Source: QHBQ01 sp038230695
Lineage (GTDB): Bacteria; Chloroflexota; Chloroflexia; QHBQ01
Assembly (NCBI GenBank): GCA_038230695.1
Contig: JBBRMT010000170.1
Location: 1-9,957, forward strand
Direction: 5' to 3'
DNA: 9,957 nucleotides
The position numbers were made by a program, and so were the translations under genes. Below are positions 1 to 5,586 of this stretch, piece after piece. Position 1 is the first letter of the stretch. The number at the start of each line of letters is the position of its first letter. The notes under the pieces are model-generated. The model worked only from the letters and a program-made list of their open reading frames with translations, made no database searches and was not told the origin of the DNA.

Positions 1-2276
1 GCAACGAAGGCATCATTGCCGCCACCGGGGGTTAGCTGGAATGGGTCAACTGTGGGGAAGCCAGGAATGGGCGTGATAGTTCCAGTCGAGGTCGGTGTTG
101 GCTCTGCGCCAGGATAGTAGGGTGCAGTTTCGCCAGTAATGTAGGCATTGCCCACTCGATCCACCGTAATGCCGAAGCCCGCATCGTAGCCAGCGCCACC
201 GAGATAGGTGGAGTAAATAAGACCATTGCCAGCGGCATTGAACTTGGTAACGAAAGCATTGCTGGAATTAGAATCACCTTGTGCCTGGATAGGTTTGGCG
301 AGGGGGAAATCCGTTGAGCTGGTACCACCTGTAATATAAGCCTCACCAGCTCTATCCGCAGCGATAGCATAACCAGTATCTATATCGCTCCCGCCAAGAT
401 AAGTTTTGTAACCAAACATCGATCCATCAGCATTTATCTTGGCTACGAAGGCATCAGTGAAACCACCGCCAAAGGCGGTCTGGAAGGCTCCAAGGCTGAT
501 CGGAAAGTTTCCGTCGGTCTCACCGGTAACGAATGCATTGTTGCTGCTATCTATAGCGATAGACTGGCCGATGTCGTTGCCACTACCACCCAGATAGGTC
601 GAGTAGCCAAGACTGAGCGTGTTGGTAGATGCTGAAAAGTTTAGCTTGCTAATAAAAGCGTCAATACCGCCGCCAATGGTTGGTTGAATAGGGTTGTAGG
701 TATCAAAATCTCCAGACATCGTGTAACCAGTAACATAGGCAGATCCGGCTCTATCAACTACAATAACGCCGCTACCACCAGTCGTTGAGCCAGCAGCATC
801 ATCACCACTACCGCCCAGCAAGGTAGAATAGATGAGTGAGCTACTACCTACTGCAGTCGTGCTTATCTTAGCGATGAAGGCATCACCTCTACGAGGTGTC
901 CCTTGCCCAGGGAGTGGATATTTTAGCGGAAACATATGGGATGGATCAGTGGTGCCTTGTACTGTCGTGCCAGCGACGTATACCGCTCCTTGTGAATCCA
1001 GAGCGACACCAAATCCTTCATCGTAGCCACCGATGTCGGAAAAATCCGGTGCGCCACCCAGATAAGTGGAATACGCTATGAAAATTCCTGAGACATCCAG
1101 CTTTATGAGGAACGCATCGGTCTGTCCATTATTGACTGTCTGGAACCCGTTAATAATCGGCATGTCGTTAGACCATGTTCCGCCCGCGATGTAAGCCGCA
1201 CCCGCATTATCTACGGCAATGGCTCTACCCTCGTCGCTACCGCTACCGCCCAGGTAGGTAGTGTAAGCCACAGATGAGCCGCCAGAGTTGATCTTGGCGA
1301 CGAAAATGTCACCATTACCGTAATAGGTGTTGCTAGTGTGCGGGAAATCAGGAGACATGGTTGATCCAGTAGTATAAGCGTTGCCATGGCTGTCTACCGC
1401 AATTGCATAGCCAGCATCAGCGCTGCTACCGCCCATGTTTGATGCGTAAGCCAGAACTGGATCAATGACCATTTTGAGAGTGGGGTCGTAAGCGCTAGCC
1501 GCGAAACTTACCTCATCGTTGCCAGTCAGTACATAACTACCAGGAATATCTACCTTGCCATAAGCTCCATCCTGATAAATATGTGGGGCTGGCTGACGTA
1601 GTTCACCGATCGCTGTATGGATAACCAGCACCCCACTTTGTACTTCCAGTTTATCTGCGCCAACTATTTTGAGGTGAATGGTTTCCGGCCTGATGCCAGG
1701 CGCGAGAGTAAAGTCATATTCGAGGTTGCTCCCACTACCATAGTACGTTAGATCAACACCGCTATAGACATTCATGTAATGAACTTTAGTGTAGTTGGTG
1801 ATGTTGGTGTGCCATTGTGAAGACTGGCTGCCAATAAGGTAATTACTCTTTGTTGGAAGCACATCTTCACCGACAAGTTGAGGGTTAGGGTTGGCACCTT
1901 GTAGTTGAAGACGCAGCACGGCTGTCGGTCTAACTGCATTAGTATCAGATACTACTTGGCCACCTCCTTGCTTCGGAGAGCTGCCAACCACCTCGTTCGA
2001 TGTTCGAGGTTTGGCAAGGACGATCACTGCCTCATTCGCCGTGAAGAACATAGCCTGGTTGGTGCCATGGTTTAGGAAGCGAACCGCCGGATCAGATTGC
2101 CCTACATTCTCTTCAAAACGTAGCGGCAAGTTGTTGAACATTGCTGGAGCTTGAACCACAGGGGGGTTGTCGCTCGTTTGCAAGTCGTGGCTTTGTACAG
2201 GTGACTGTTCCATGATGCAAATGAGCAGCACAAAAGCAACGAGATAAATAGCGGGGTTCCTGAAGATCTTGCTCAT
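1..2276 (-). CDS. Exported SBBP-repeat beta-propeller protein, N-terminal 758 codons (runs off left edge)
   Basis: One frame stays open from the ATG at 2276 to the left edge, with no stop. Residues 1-29 (MSKIFRNP, then a hydrophobic run through YLVAFVLLIC) look like a Sec signal peptide or anchor. Residues about 45-275 match the domain that usually precedes SBBP repeats: LPLRFEENVGQSDP near 50, NPNPQLVGED, a WHTNI motif, YSGVDLTYYG, and VIDPVLAYAS at the end. At least seven beta-propeller repeats of about 40-70 residues follow, each with a version of YSTYLGGSG-D-G-AIAVD-GNAYVTG-T and closing with DAFVAK. The family is predicted to be secreted or cell-surface, with no enzymatic role known. GGAGG lies nine bases before the ATG, fixing the start. 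A near-consensus promoter lies upstream. The gene looks less GC-rich than its neighbours and is transcribed independently of them. The C-terminal end is outside the window. Confidence 0.9.
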   Translation of the reverse strand, partial: MSKIFRNPAIYLVAFVLLICIMEQSPVQSHDLQTSDNPPVVQAPAMFNNLPLRFEENVGQSDPAVRFLNHGTNQAMFFTANEAVIVLAKPRTSNEVVGSSPKQGGGQVVSDTNAVRPTAVLRLQLQGANPNPQLVGEDVLPTKSNYLIGSQSSQWHTNITNYTKVHYMNVYSGVDLTYYGSGSNLEYDFTLAPGIRPETIHLKIVGADKLEVQSGVLVIHTAIGELRQPAPHIYQDGAYGKVDIPGSYVLTGNDEVSFAASAYDPTLKMVIDPVLAYASNMGGSSADAGYAIAVDSHGNAYTTGSTMSPDFPHTSNTYYGNGDIFVAKINSGGSSVAYTTYLGGSGSDEGRAIAVDNAGAAYIAGGTWSNDMPIINGFQTVNNGQTDAFLIKLDVSGIFIAYSTYLGGAPDFSDIGGYDEGFGVALDSQGAVYVAGTTVQGTTDPSHMFPLKYPLPGQGTPRRGDAFIAKISTTAVGSSSLIYSTLLGGSGDDAAGSTTGGSGVIVVDRAGSAYVTGYTMSGDFDTYNPIQPTIGGGIDAFISKLNFSASTNTLSLGYSTYLGGSGNDIGQSIAIDSSNNAFVTGETDGNFPISLGAFQTAFGGGFTDAFVAKINADGSMFGYKTYLGGSDIDTGYAIAADRAGEAYITGGTSSTDFPLAKPIQAQGDSNSSNAFVTKFNAAGNGLIYSTYLGGAGYDAGFGITVDRVGNAYITGETAPYYPGAEPTPTSTGTITPIPGFPTVDPFQLTPGGGNDAFV

Positions 2277-2357
2277 AGTCAGTTTCCTCCTATGTGTGCA
2301 ATGGCGGCTTGATACTGGAAGACGTGCGAACAAACCATTGACTCAATGCTTTCCTCA

Positions 2358-2386
2358 ACTATAGCATAATAAAATCACCCTGTCAA
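2358..2386 (-). promoter_or_regulatory. Sigma70 promoter of the SBBP protein gene
   Basis: On the minus strand the -35 box is TTGACA (2386-2381), the spacer is exactly 17 bases, and the -10 box is TATAGT (2363-2358). Transcription would start near 2351, giving a leader of about 75 nt before the GGAGG ribosome binding site. It is close to consensus, so expression is probably strong and independent of the ssb genes upstream. Confidence 0.8.
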
Positions 2387-2399
2387 TAGTACCGAACCG

Positions 2400-2662
2400 C
2401 GTGAACTGATTTATTCCGAATGAGGTGAACACCCTCTTTATAGAAAAGGAAGAGTGGCATACATAAGAGAGCAGCAATGTTAATCTGAGTACCTATCAAG
2501 GGCGAGGGCGAAAGCTGCTGCTTCAGTCACAAGCTGGCGACCTTGTTGTAGGCAGTGCGCTGGCCCTTGTGGTACAGCAATCGGCGAAAGCAGAAGACAT
2601 TTGCCAATTCCAAACTGAAATCATCTTAATCTGCTGCTTTATCCGCCACTAACTATATAGAA
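2400..2662. other. Intergenic stretch without an intact gene
   Basis: No frame here has a start, ribosome binding site and useful length. On the minus strand about 29 codons at roughly 2526-2615 read like a protein tail (FRRLLYHKGQRTAYNKVASL, then TGA), bounded by TAA upstream and without a start codon. This could be the remnant of a decayed gene. Nothing else is recognised. Confidence 0.35.
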
Positions 2663-2689
2663 GAGGGGCGGATCAGCGATCTGCCCCTC
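2663..2689 (-). terminator. Probable terminator of ssb
   Basis: A GC-rich hairpin lies 27 bases after the ssb stop codon. GAGGGGC pairs with GCCCCTC, continuing through one mismatch into GATC/GATC around a three-base loop. On the minus strand it is followed by TTCTATATAG, which is only moderately T-rich, so termination may be incomplete or merely processive arrest. Confidence 0.55.
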
Positions 2690-2715
2690 GGATGCTAAGT
2701 CTGTTCTAACCCGAC

Positions 2716-3108
2716 CTAGAAGGACAACTCCTCAGCATCAAGCTCAACCTCATCGCTAGCTGGGCGGCTACCGCTGCGACCATCGAGCATGATCATCTGC
2801 GAAGCGACAATCTCGGTCTTGTACACCTTCTGGCCCTCGCGGTTCTCGTAGGTGCGGTACTGGATGCGGCCTTCGATGTAGATCTGGCTGCCCTTCTGCA
2901 AGTATTCGTTGCAGGTCTCGGCCAGCTTGTCCCATACCACAATGTTGTGCCAGTCGGTGTTCTCGCCCATCGTGCCGTCCTGGTTCTTGGTGGGGGTATT
3001 GGTGGCAATGGAGAAAGTGGCGACTGCCGTGCTGGTGCCAGTATAGCGCAGTTCGACTGCGCCGCCCAGGCGACCGATCAGTTGCACCTTGTTTAGCGTC
3101 CGGCTCAT
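2716..3108 (-). CDS. ssb: Single-stranded DNA-binding protein (SSB), 130 aa
   Basis: This is a canonical bacterial SSB that coats ssDNA during replication, recombination and repair, normally as a tetramer. The single OB fold spans residues about 5-108: LNKVQLIGRLGGAVELRYT at the start, then ATFSIATN, the aromatic DNA-contact segment TDWHNIVVWDKLAE (W54, W59), GSQIYIEGRI and the closing strand YKTEIVASQMIMLDG. A short acidic tail ends in DAEELSF; the terminal Phe after acidic residues matches the partner-recruiting tip, although it is not the usual DDDIPF. The start at 3108 is chosen because AAAGGA lies just upstream and MSRTLNKV aligns with the family; an in-frame ATG 12 codons earlier lacks a ribosome binding site and would sit close to the promoter. 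It has its own promoter and is followed by a hairpin. Confidence 0.95.
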   Translation of the reverse strand: MSRTLNKVQLIGRLGGAVELRYTGTSTAVATFSIATNTPTKNQDGTMGENTDWHNIVVWDKLAETCNEYLQKGSQIYIEGRIQYRTYENREGQKVYKTEIVASQMIMLDGRSGSRPASDEVELDAEELSF

Positions 3109-3152
3109 GATATTTCCTTTCTGTGCGAATATCCTAAATCGCAATCAAAGGT

Positions 3153-3182
3153 ATTGTAAGCGAGGTTCTGTCGCGCCGTCAA
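3153..3182 (-). promoter_or_regulatory. Sigma70 promoter of ssb
   Basis: The minus strand carries TTGACG (3182-3177), an 18-base spacer and TACAAT (3158-3153), about 45 bases before the ssb ATG. Both boxes are near consensus. It lies in the short gap after the 41-residue ORF, so ssb can be expressed independently of the genes upstream. Confidence 0.7.
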
Positions 3183-3196
3183 CAGGCCGCCTTTCG

Positions 3197-3322
3197 CTAC
3201 TGACCAAATACCTGAGCGGCCTGAATTACACCATGTGCAGCGTGCAGTAGTTGCATTAGCACCACCGCGCCGCCCATCAGGGTCGAGAGCAGCAGCGACC
3301 AGAGGAACAACTTAAACTTCAT
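3197..3322 (-). CDS. Small hydrophobic membrane peptide, 41 aa
   Basis: The ORF begins MKFKLFLWSLLLSTLMGG, with two lysines followed by a hydrophobic segment through about residue 26 (one membrane helix), and ends with a short amphipathic tail (HGVIQAAQVFGQ). The ATG at 3322 is chosen because AGAAGGGTGGGG lies directly upstream. The frame stays open for 31 further codons to another ATG, but that stretch crosses a large inverted repeat and has no ribosome binding site. I recognise no family. It sits between the two SSB genes on the same strand and just before the ssb promoter. A membrane-toxin-like or phage-type accessory peptide is possible, but this is inference from size and hydropathy only. 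Confidence 0.6.
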   Translation of the reverse strand: MKFKLFLWSLLLSTLMGGAVVLMQLLHAAHGVIQAAQVFGQ

Positions 3323-3343
3323 GATCCCCACCCTTCTAAACGC

Positions 3344-3392
3344 AAGCGAAGGACCAGCCTTGCCACCTAGGTAGCAAACTGGCCCTTCGCTT
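3344..3392. repeat. 49-base near-perfect palindrome (24-bp arms)
   Basis: The left arm starts AAGCGAAGG and the right arm ends CCTTCGCTT. CCAG/CTGG, TTGC/GCAA and ACCT/AGGT pairs continue inward to a central CCTAGG. Only a few mismatches or single-base slips interrupt the arms. There is no adjacent T-run on the minus strand. It lies 22 bases upstream of the 41-residue ORF start, so it may be in that gene's leader. A regulatory RNA hairpin, a protein-binding palindrome and a cruciform are all possible. Confidence 0.7.
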
Positions 3393-3426
3393 TGTTCTCC
3401 GGCGCCGTAGTCCATCTGCCCTTACG

Positions 3427-3509
3427 GGGGACATCGCAGCGCTGAAGTGTGCATTGGCCGCCGTCAGCCCGGTCAGCCGCCGACCCGCCTCCCATCTGCT
3501 GATGTCCCC
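3427..3509 (-). repeat. Long-range inverted repeat in the SSB intergenic region
   Basis: GGGGACATC followed by GCAG (3427-3439) is complementary to CTGC, one bulged base, then GATGTCCCC (3496-3509). This makes a 13-bp stem enclosing about 56 bases. With the palindrome at 3344-3392 and a weaker hairpin at 3543-3583, most of the 270 bases between the two SSB-like genes can fold. No gene is seen here. Confidence 0.5.
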
Positions 3510-3542
3510 GCTCCAGAGCATGGCGCGAGAAGGATGTTGCGG

Positions 3543-3583
3543 GCTGCGCCGCTCCCGCGCTATGAAGACGGCGCGGAAGCAGC
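3543..3583 (-). other. GC-rich hairpin downstream of the two-OB SSB gene
   Basis: On the minus strand, 12 bases after the stop at 3595, GCTGC and CCGCGC pair with GCGCGG and GCAGC around a ten-base loop. There is a small asymmetry and no T-run. It could slow or end transcription of the upstream gene but is not a standard intrinsic terminator. Confidence 0.4.
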
Positions 3584-3594
3584 GTTGCGGTAAG

Positions 3595-4470
3595 TTAGAA
3601 GGCAGACGCGGATGCCATCGCAGGAGCAGCGACCGATGCGGGCATGACCTTCGCCAGCTGCTCCGTCTTGGGCTTCATCTCCGGTACGTCGAACAGCGAG
3701 GTGGTCTTGGCTGCCTCAGCCTTGGGGCGGGCGGCATAGACCTTGGAGCCAGTGACGCGGTAGGTATAGTGGCGGATGCCGGTCTTGGGGTCATCGTAGG
3801 TGTTGTCGCTGACGTAGCCCAGCACGGTGACCATCATGCCGTCCTCGAGCTGCTCACCCACGCGGGTCGCCAGATTGTCACCCTCACGGTTCCAGGCGGT
3901 GATCTCGGTGAAGCTCTTGGCAACACCACCTTCCGCCTTCTCGCTCTCACCCTCGATGGTGAAGTTCGCCACCCCGGCCCCTGCGTTGTAGCGGATGTTG
4001 CGGGCGATGCCCTTGATGCGGGCGCGGTTGGTATCTTCGGCCACCCCGGCCTCGACCTCGACACCAGCCGGGGTGATAACCACGGAGCTGCTCTTGCGGC
4101 GGGGCAGCACCAGCTTGCCCTCACCGTTCTGCACATAGAGCTGCTCACCCGTTTCGGGGTCGCTCTGCTCCACATCGTAGCTACGGGTCTGAAGCTCACC
4201 CGAAAGCTGCACCCGCATAACCTTGGTCAGGGTCTCGGCGATCTGCTCGGCATCAGCACCGAAGGCGACGAAGTTGCGGAACTTGCGGCCACTCTCGAAG
4301 ATGCTGGACTTCGACTGGGGCAGCTTGTAGCCGATGCTGCCACTCAGCACTGCCAAACCCTTGCCGGTGTAGCGAAGGGTCGGCTCCTGGTAAAGCGTGC
4401 CGATGAGCGTGACCTCATTGGCGAACGGCTGATCCTGCTTGCTGCTGGTCTTGCTATCCTGGGTATTCAC
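3595..4470 (-). CDS. SSB-like protein with two OB folds, 291 aa
   Basis: Two OB-fold units are visible in one chain. The first (residues about 18-135) begins ANEVTLIGTLYQEPTLRYT, with FRNFVAFGADAEQIAETL as the aromatic strand and helix and VQLSGELQTRSYD after it. The second (about 148-246) begins RARIKGIARNIRYNAGAGVANFTI, with SFTEITAWNREGDNLA and MMVTVLGYVSDNTYDD. The tail (247-291) is Ala/Pro/Lys-rich and ends SAF, with no acidic tip. Two-OB SSBs are known from Deinococcus-Thermus, where a dimer replaces the usual tetramer; a similar ssDNA-coating role is inferred here. The missing acidic tail suggests it does not recruit partners like the 130-residue SSB downstream. The start is GTG at 4470, preceded by AGAAAGGA eight bases away. 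No ATG fits better. A long open frame on the opposite strand is its shadow. Confidence 0.85.
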   Translation of the reverse strand: MNTQDSKTSSKQDQPFANEVTLIGTLYQEPTLRYTGKGLAVLSGSIGYKLPQSKSSIFESGRKFRNFVAFGADAEQIAETLTKVMRVQLSGELQTRSYDVEQSDPETGEQLYVQNGEGKLVLPRRKSSSVVITPAGVEVEAGVAEDTNRARIKGIARNIRYNAGAGVANFTIEGESEKAEGGVAKSFTEITAWNREGDNLATRVGEQLEDGMMVTVLGYVSDNTYDDPKTGIRHYTYRVTGSKVYAARPKAEAAKTTSLFDVPEMKPKTEQLAKVMPASVAAPAMASASAF

Positions 4471-4557
4471 TGCTTTGGTCCTTTCTGGCCCACATGGGGC
4501 TGACTAGAGATTTGATATTGTTGTTTGTCGGATTTCCTTAACCGACATTCACCTTTT
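4471..4557 (-). promoter_or_regulatory. Leader of the two-OB SSB gene
   Basis: This gap holds the ribosome binding site AGAAAGGA and a 6-bp inverted repeat, TGTCGG/CCGACA, around ten bases (about 4525-4548). No convincing -35/-10 pair is seen, so the gene may be co-transcribed with the small ORFs upstream or use a non-sigma70 promoter. The inverted repeat could be an operator. Confidence 0.3.
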
Positions 4558-4597
4558 TGCCCAGCATCGGGCAAGCCGCAAGGCTTGCCGCTGGGCA
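4558..4597 (-). repeat. Hairpin repeat, copy 1 (after the 49-aa ORF)
   Basis: TGCCCAGC and GCTGGGCA form the outer stem, GGCAAGCC and GGCTTGCC the inner 8-bp stem, with loop GCAA and a four-base one-sided bulge (ATCG). It lies seven bases after the stop of the 49-residue ORF. There is no T-run on the exit side; the minus transcript continues into A's, so it is not a standard intrinsic terminator. A near-identical copy is at 4850-4884. Confidence 0.8.
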
Positions 4598-4604
4598 AGG
4601 GTAA

Positions 4605-4754
4605 CTAACGCGGCGACTTAGCTCCGTCTGGTTTGGCGGGCCGCGCGGCCAGGCCGGATTTCAACGCTCCCTGGCGTGGGCGGGGCCAGCCCTCAGCCTG
4701 TTTCTGCACAGGACCGCCAGCCGGAGCGGTCGCCAGGGCGATAACCTTTGCCAT
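4605..4754 (-). CDS. Small basic protein, 49 aa
   Basis: ATG at 4754 is preceded by AAAAAGGAGGGTGAAGGC, one of the best ribosome binding sites in the window, and the frame stays open to TAG at 4605. The product starts MAKVIALATAPAGGPVQKQ and ends KPDGAKSPR. It is basic, rich in Ala, Pro, Gly, Lys and Arg, lacks a membrane segment and is probably disordered. I recognise no family. The case for it rests on the ribosome binding site, and it matches the layout of the next small ORF (strong site, short ORF, then a copy of the same hairpin). It lies 134 bases upstream of the two-OB SSB start on the same strand and may be in one transcript with it. Codon content could also be chance in GC-rich DNA. 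Confidence 0.55.
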   Translation of the reverse strand: MAKVIALATAPAGGPVQKQAEGWPRPRQGALKSGLAARPAKPDGAKSPR

Positions 4755-4849
4755 GCCTTCACCCTCCTTTTTCGACAAAGCTAGAGGGGCTGGTAGTGTT
4801 TGCCTTCCCCTTTTGAAGGTAGCTAAACCTTGCTACACCCTCACCTTGT

Positions 4850-4884
4850 CCCAGCGACTGGCAAGCCGAAGGCTTGCCGCTGGG
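4850..4884 (-). repeat. Hairpin repeat, copy 2 (after the 36-aa ORF)
   Basis: It has the same design as copy 1: CCCAGC/GCTGGG outer stem, GGCAAGCC/GGCTTGCC inner stem, and a four-base bulge on the same side but of different sequence (GACT instead of ATCG). The loop is three bases; read on the minus strand it contains a C-UUCG-G tetraloop. It begins 18 bases after the stop of the 36-residue ORF. Confidence 0.8.
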
Positions 4885-4902
4885 CAGGGCGCTGCTAATG
4901 CC

Positions 4903-5013
4903 CTATCTGCGCCGCTTGCCACCCAGGGCATTCAGCAGCCAGGCGGCCACAATCAGCACCGCAAGGAAGACGATCAAGTCGGGGTTTATTGCACCCCACG
5001 GCCCAGCCTGCAT
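4903..5013 (-). CDS. Small single-span membrane protein, 36 aa
   Basis: ATG at 5013 is preceded by GAGAGGAGGGTGGGTAG, a strong ribosome binding site. The product runs MQAGPWGAINPDLIVFLAVL, then IVAAWLLNALGGKRRR. Residues 13-30 form one hydrophobic helix, and the C-terminal KRRR predicts an inside C-terminus by the positive-inside rule. No family is recognised. The size and layout suit phage-type accessory membrane peptides or type I toxins, but I see no antisense RNA or other sign to confirm it. Its ATG directly follows the TAG that ends the frame described at 5014-5255, which would allow translational coupling. A hairpin repeat follows its stop. Confidence 0.65.
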   Translation of the reverse strand: MQAGPWGAINPDLIVFLAVLIVAAWLLNALGGKRRR

Positions 5014-5255
5014 CTACCCACCCTCCTCTCTGGATGTTTGGCGCGCTGTTCGCCGTGCTGCACCGCGCCGCCGATGACCTGCACCCCAGCCTTTGCAGCG
5101 ACAGTCAAGGTCGGCCCCGCCGACCTTGACCGCTGCGCGGCGGTCAACCGCATCGCGCCAGTAAAGGCTTAAGCGTGGCTGACGCGGTAACGGAGGTTGC
5201 ACACTTCGCGTTTACTCAGTAGCTCGCAGCCGAGCGCGCTAGGAAGAGCCAGCAT
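5014..5255 (-). pseudogene. Possible frameshifted excisionase/HTH_17-type gene
   Basis: A 28-codon ORF from ATG 5255 reads MLALPSALGCELLSKREV and ends RYRVSHA-stop at 5169. ELLSKREV...L.VS resembles the first helices of the MerR-like excisionase family (LLTKREVAELLRVS). Shifting frame near the stop gives LYWRDAVDRRAAVKVGG, which resembles the family's YRW...G.LPAVKVGG ending, and this second frame runs on to TAG at 5014. The spacing between the two halves fits within one or two residues. The upstream GGGAAGG is only three bases from the ATG. This could be a real gene with a frameshift, a relic, or coincidence helped by an inverted repeat that encodes the KVGG part. Confidence 0.3.
5103..5129. 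repeat. Perfect 12-bp inverted repeat
   Basis: GTCAAGGTCGGC, a three-base loop CCC, then the exact complement GCCGACCTTGAC. A second short inverted repeat follows immediately (GACCGC...GCGGTC, about 5128-5145), sharing the GAC. There is no T-run on either side. A regulator-binding palindrome or RNA hairpin is equally possible. Confidence 0.7.
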
Positions 5256-5335
5256 CAACCTTCCCAACTACTCGGCCCATTCGACCACCTGCATCGTGTC
5301 GTTTTGAATGGCGGCAAAAAGGGGCCGCTGCCCTA
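5256..5335. other. Intergenic stretch upstream of the noncoding RNA promoter
   Basis: Nothing convincing is seen in these bases apart from short frames without ribosome binding sites. This is the only divergent junction in the window, between the minus-strand small ORFs and the plus-strand RNA. Confidence 0.4.
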
Positions 5336-5364
5336 TTGACAGTGACCCCATCCTAGGCTACAAT
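5336..5364 (+). promoter_or_regulatory. Consensus sigma70 promoter of the noncoding RNA
   Basis: TTGACA (5336-5341), a 17-base spacer and TACAAT (5359-5364) on the plus strand. It matches consensus in all six -35 positions and five of six -10 positions. Start of transcription is expected near 5371. There is no ribosome binding site or plausible ORF behind it, and a terminator lies about 200 bases downstream. Confidence 0.85.
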
Positions 5365-5370
5365 ACTCTC

Positions 5371-5574
5371 GGTGTCCGCTGAGAGCTGGTAACTCTCAGT
5401 GGTGATAGTGGAAACAGTTGAGGGCGATTGGTTTGCTTCGGCGACCGCTCGCCCTCGCTGCATTCCTGCCCATCCAAAGCCATTTGCGGTCCTAGAGTTT
5501 CACCTCCCTTGTTGGGAATGGGGCAGCTAAAACGGCAAAAAAGAACCCCTACCCGCAAGGGTAAGGGTTCTTTT
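5371..5574 (+). ncRNA. Unidentified structured noncoding RNA, about 204 nt
   Basis: A strong promoter and an intrinsic terminator bracket this stretch, with no gene downstream on the plus strand, so the RNA itself is the product. Visible structure: a hairpin with CTGAGAG/CTCTCAG (5380-5398); an 8-bp stem GAGGGCGA/TCGCCCTC (about 5420-5456) capped by an inner stem with a C-UUCG-G tetraloop; CTGCCC.AT..CC (about 5466-5475) pairing with GGGAATGGGGCAG (5514-5526). TGTCCG near the 5' end can pair with CGGCA before the terminator and close a multibranch junction. GGTGA...GAAAC (about 5400-5415) is also complementary to GTTTCACC (5497-5504), an alternative or pseudoknot pairing. I see no hallmark of RNase P, tmRNA, SRP RNA, T-box or cobalamin riboswitches, and the branched shape does not suit the 6S rod. 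Function is unknown. Confidence 0.7.
5537..5574. terminator. Bidirectional intrinsic terminator (noncoding RNA and macro gene)
   Basis: AAGAACCCCTACCC, loop GCAA, then GGGTAAGGGTTCTT forms a 14-bp stem with one G-U pair. On the plus strand TTTT follows and ends the noncoding RNA. On the minus strand TTTTTT follows and ends the macro-DUF4326 transcript, whose stop codon is only 13 bases away. One hairpin therefore separates two convergent units. Confidence 0.9.
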
Positions 5575-5586
5575 ACAGCTATTGTG

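Noticed and set aside
3454..4503. Plus-strand open frame of 349 codons
   Set aside because: It lies antisense to the two-OB SSB gene, which has clear family motifs and a ribosome binding site. The plus frame is rich in Leu/Gly/His/Val, as expected from a GC-rich shadow.
4558..4884. The paired hairpins as intrinsic terminators
   Set aside because: Neither is followed by a T-run on either strand; copy 1 is followed by A's on the minus strand.
5014..5082. GTG-initiated 32-codon minus-strand ORF starting near 5082 with AAAGG upstream
   Set aside because: The site is five bases from the GTG, but the product is Arg/Gly-rich, overlaps the 36-residue ORF out of frame and shows no recognisable features.
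5371..5574. 6S RNA, RNase P RNA, tmRNA or SRP RNA
   Set aside because: The branched fold does not suit the 6S rod, and I see none of the conserved RNase P, tmRNA or SRP sequence motifs.
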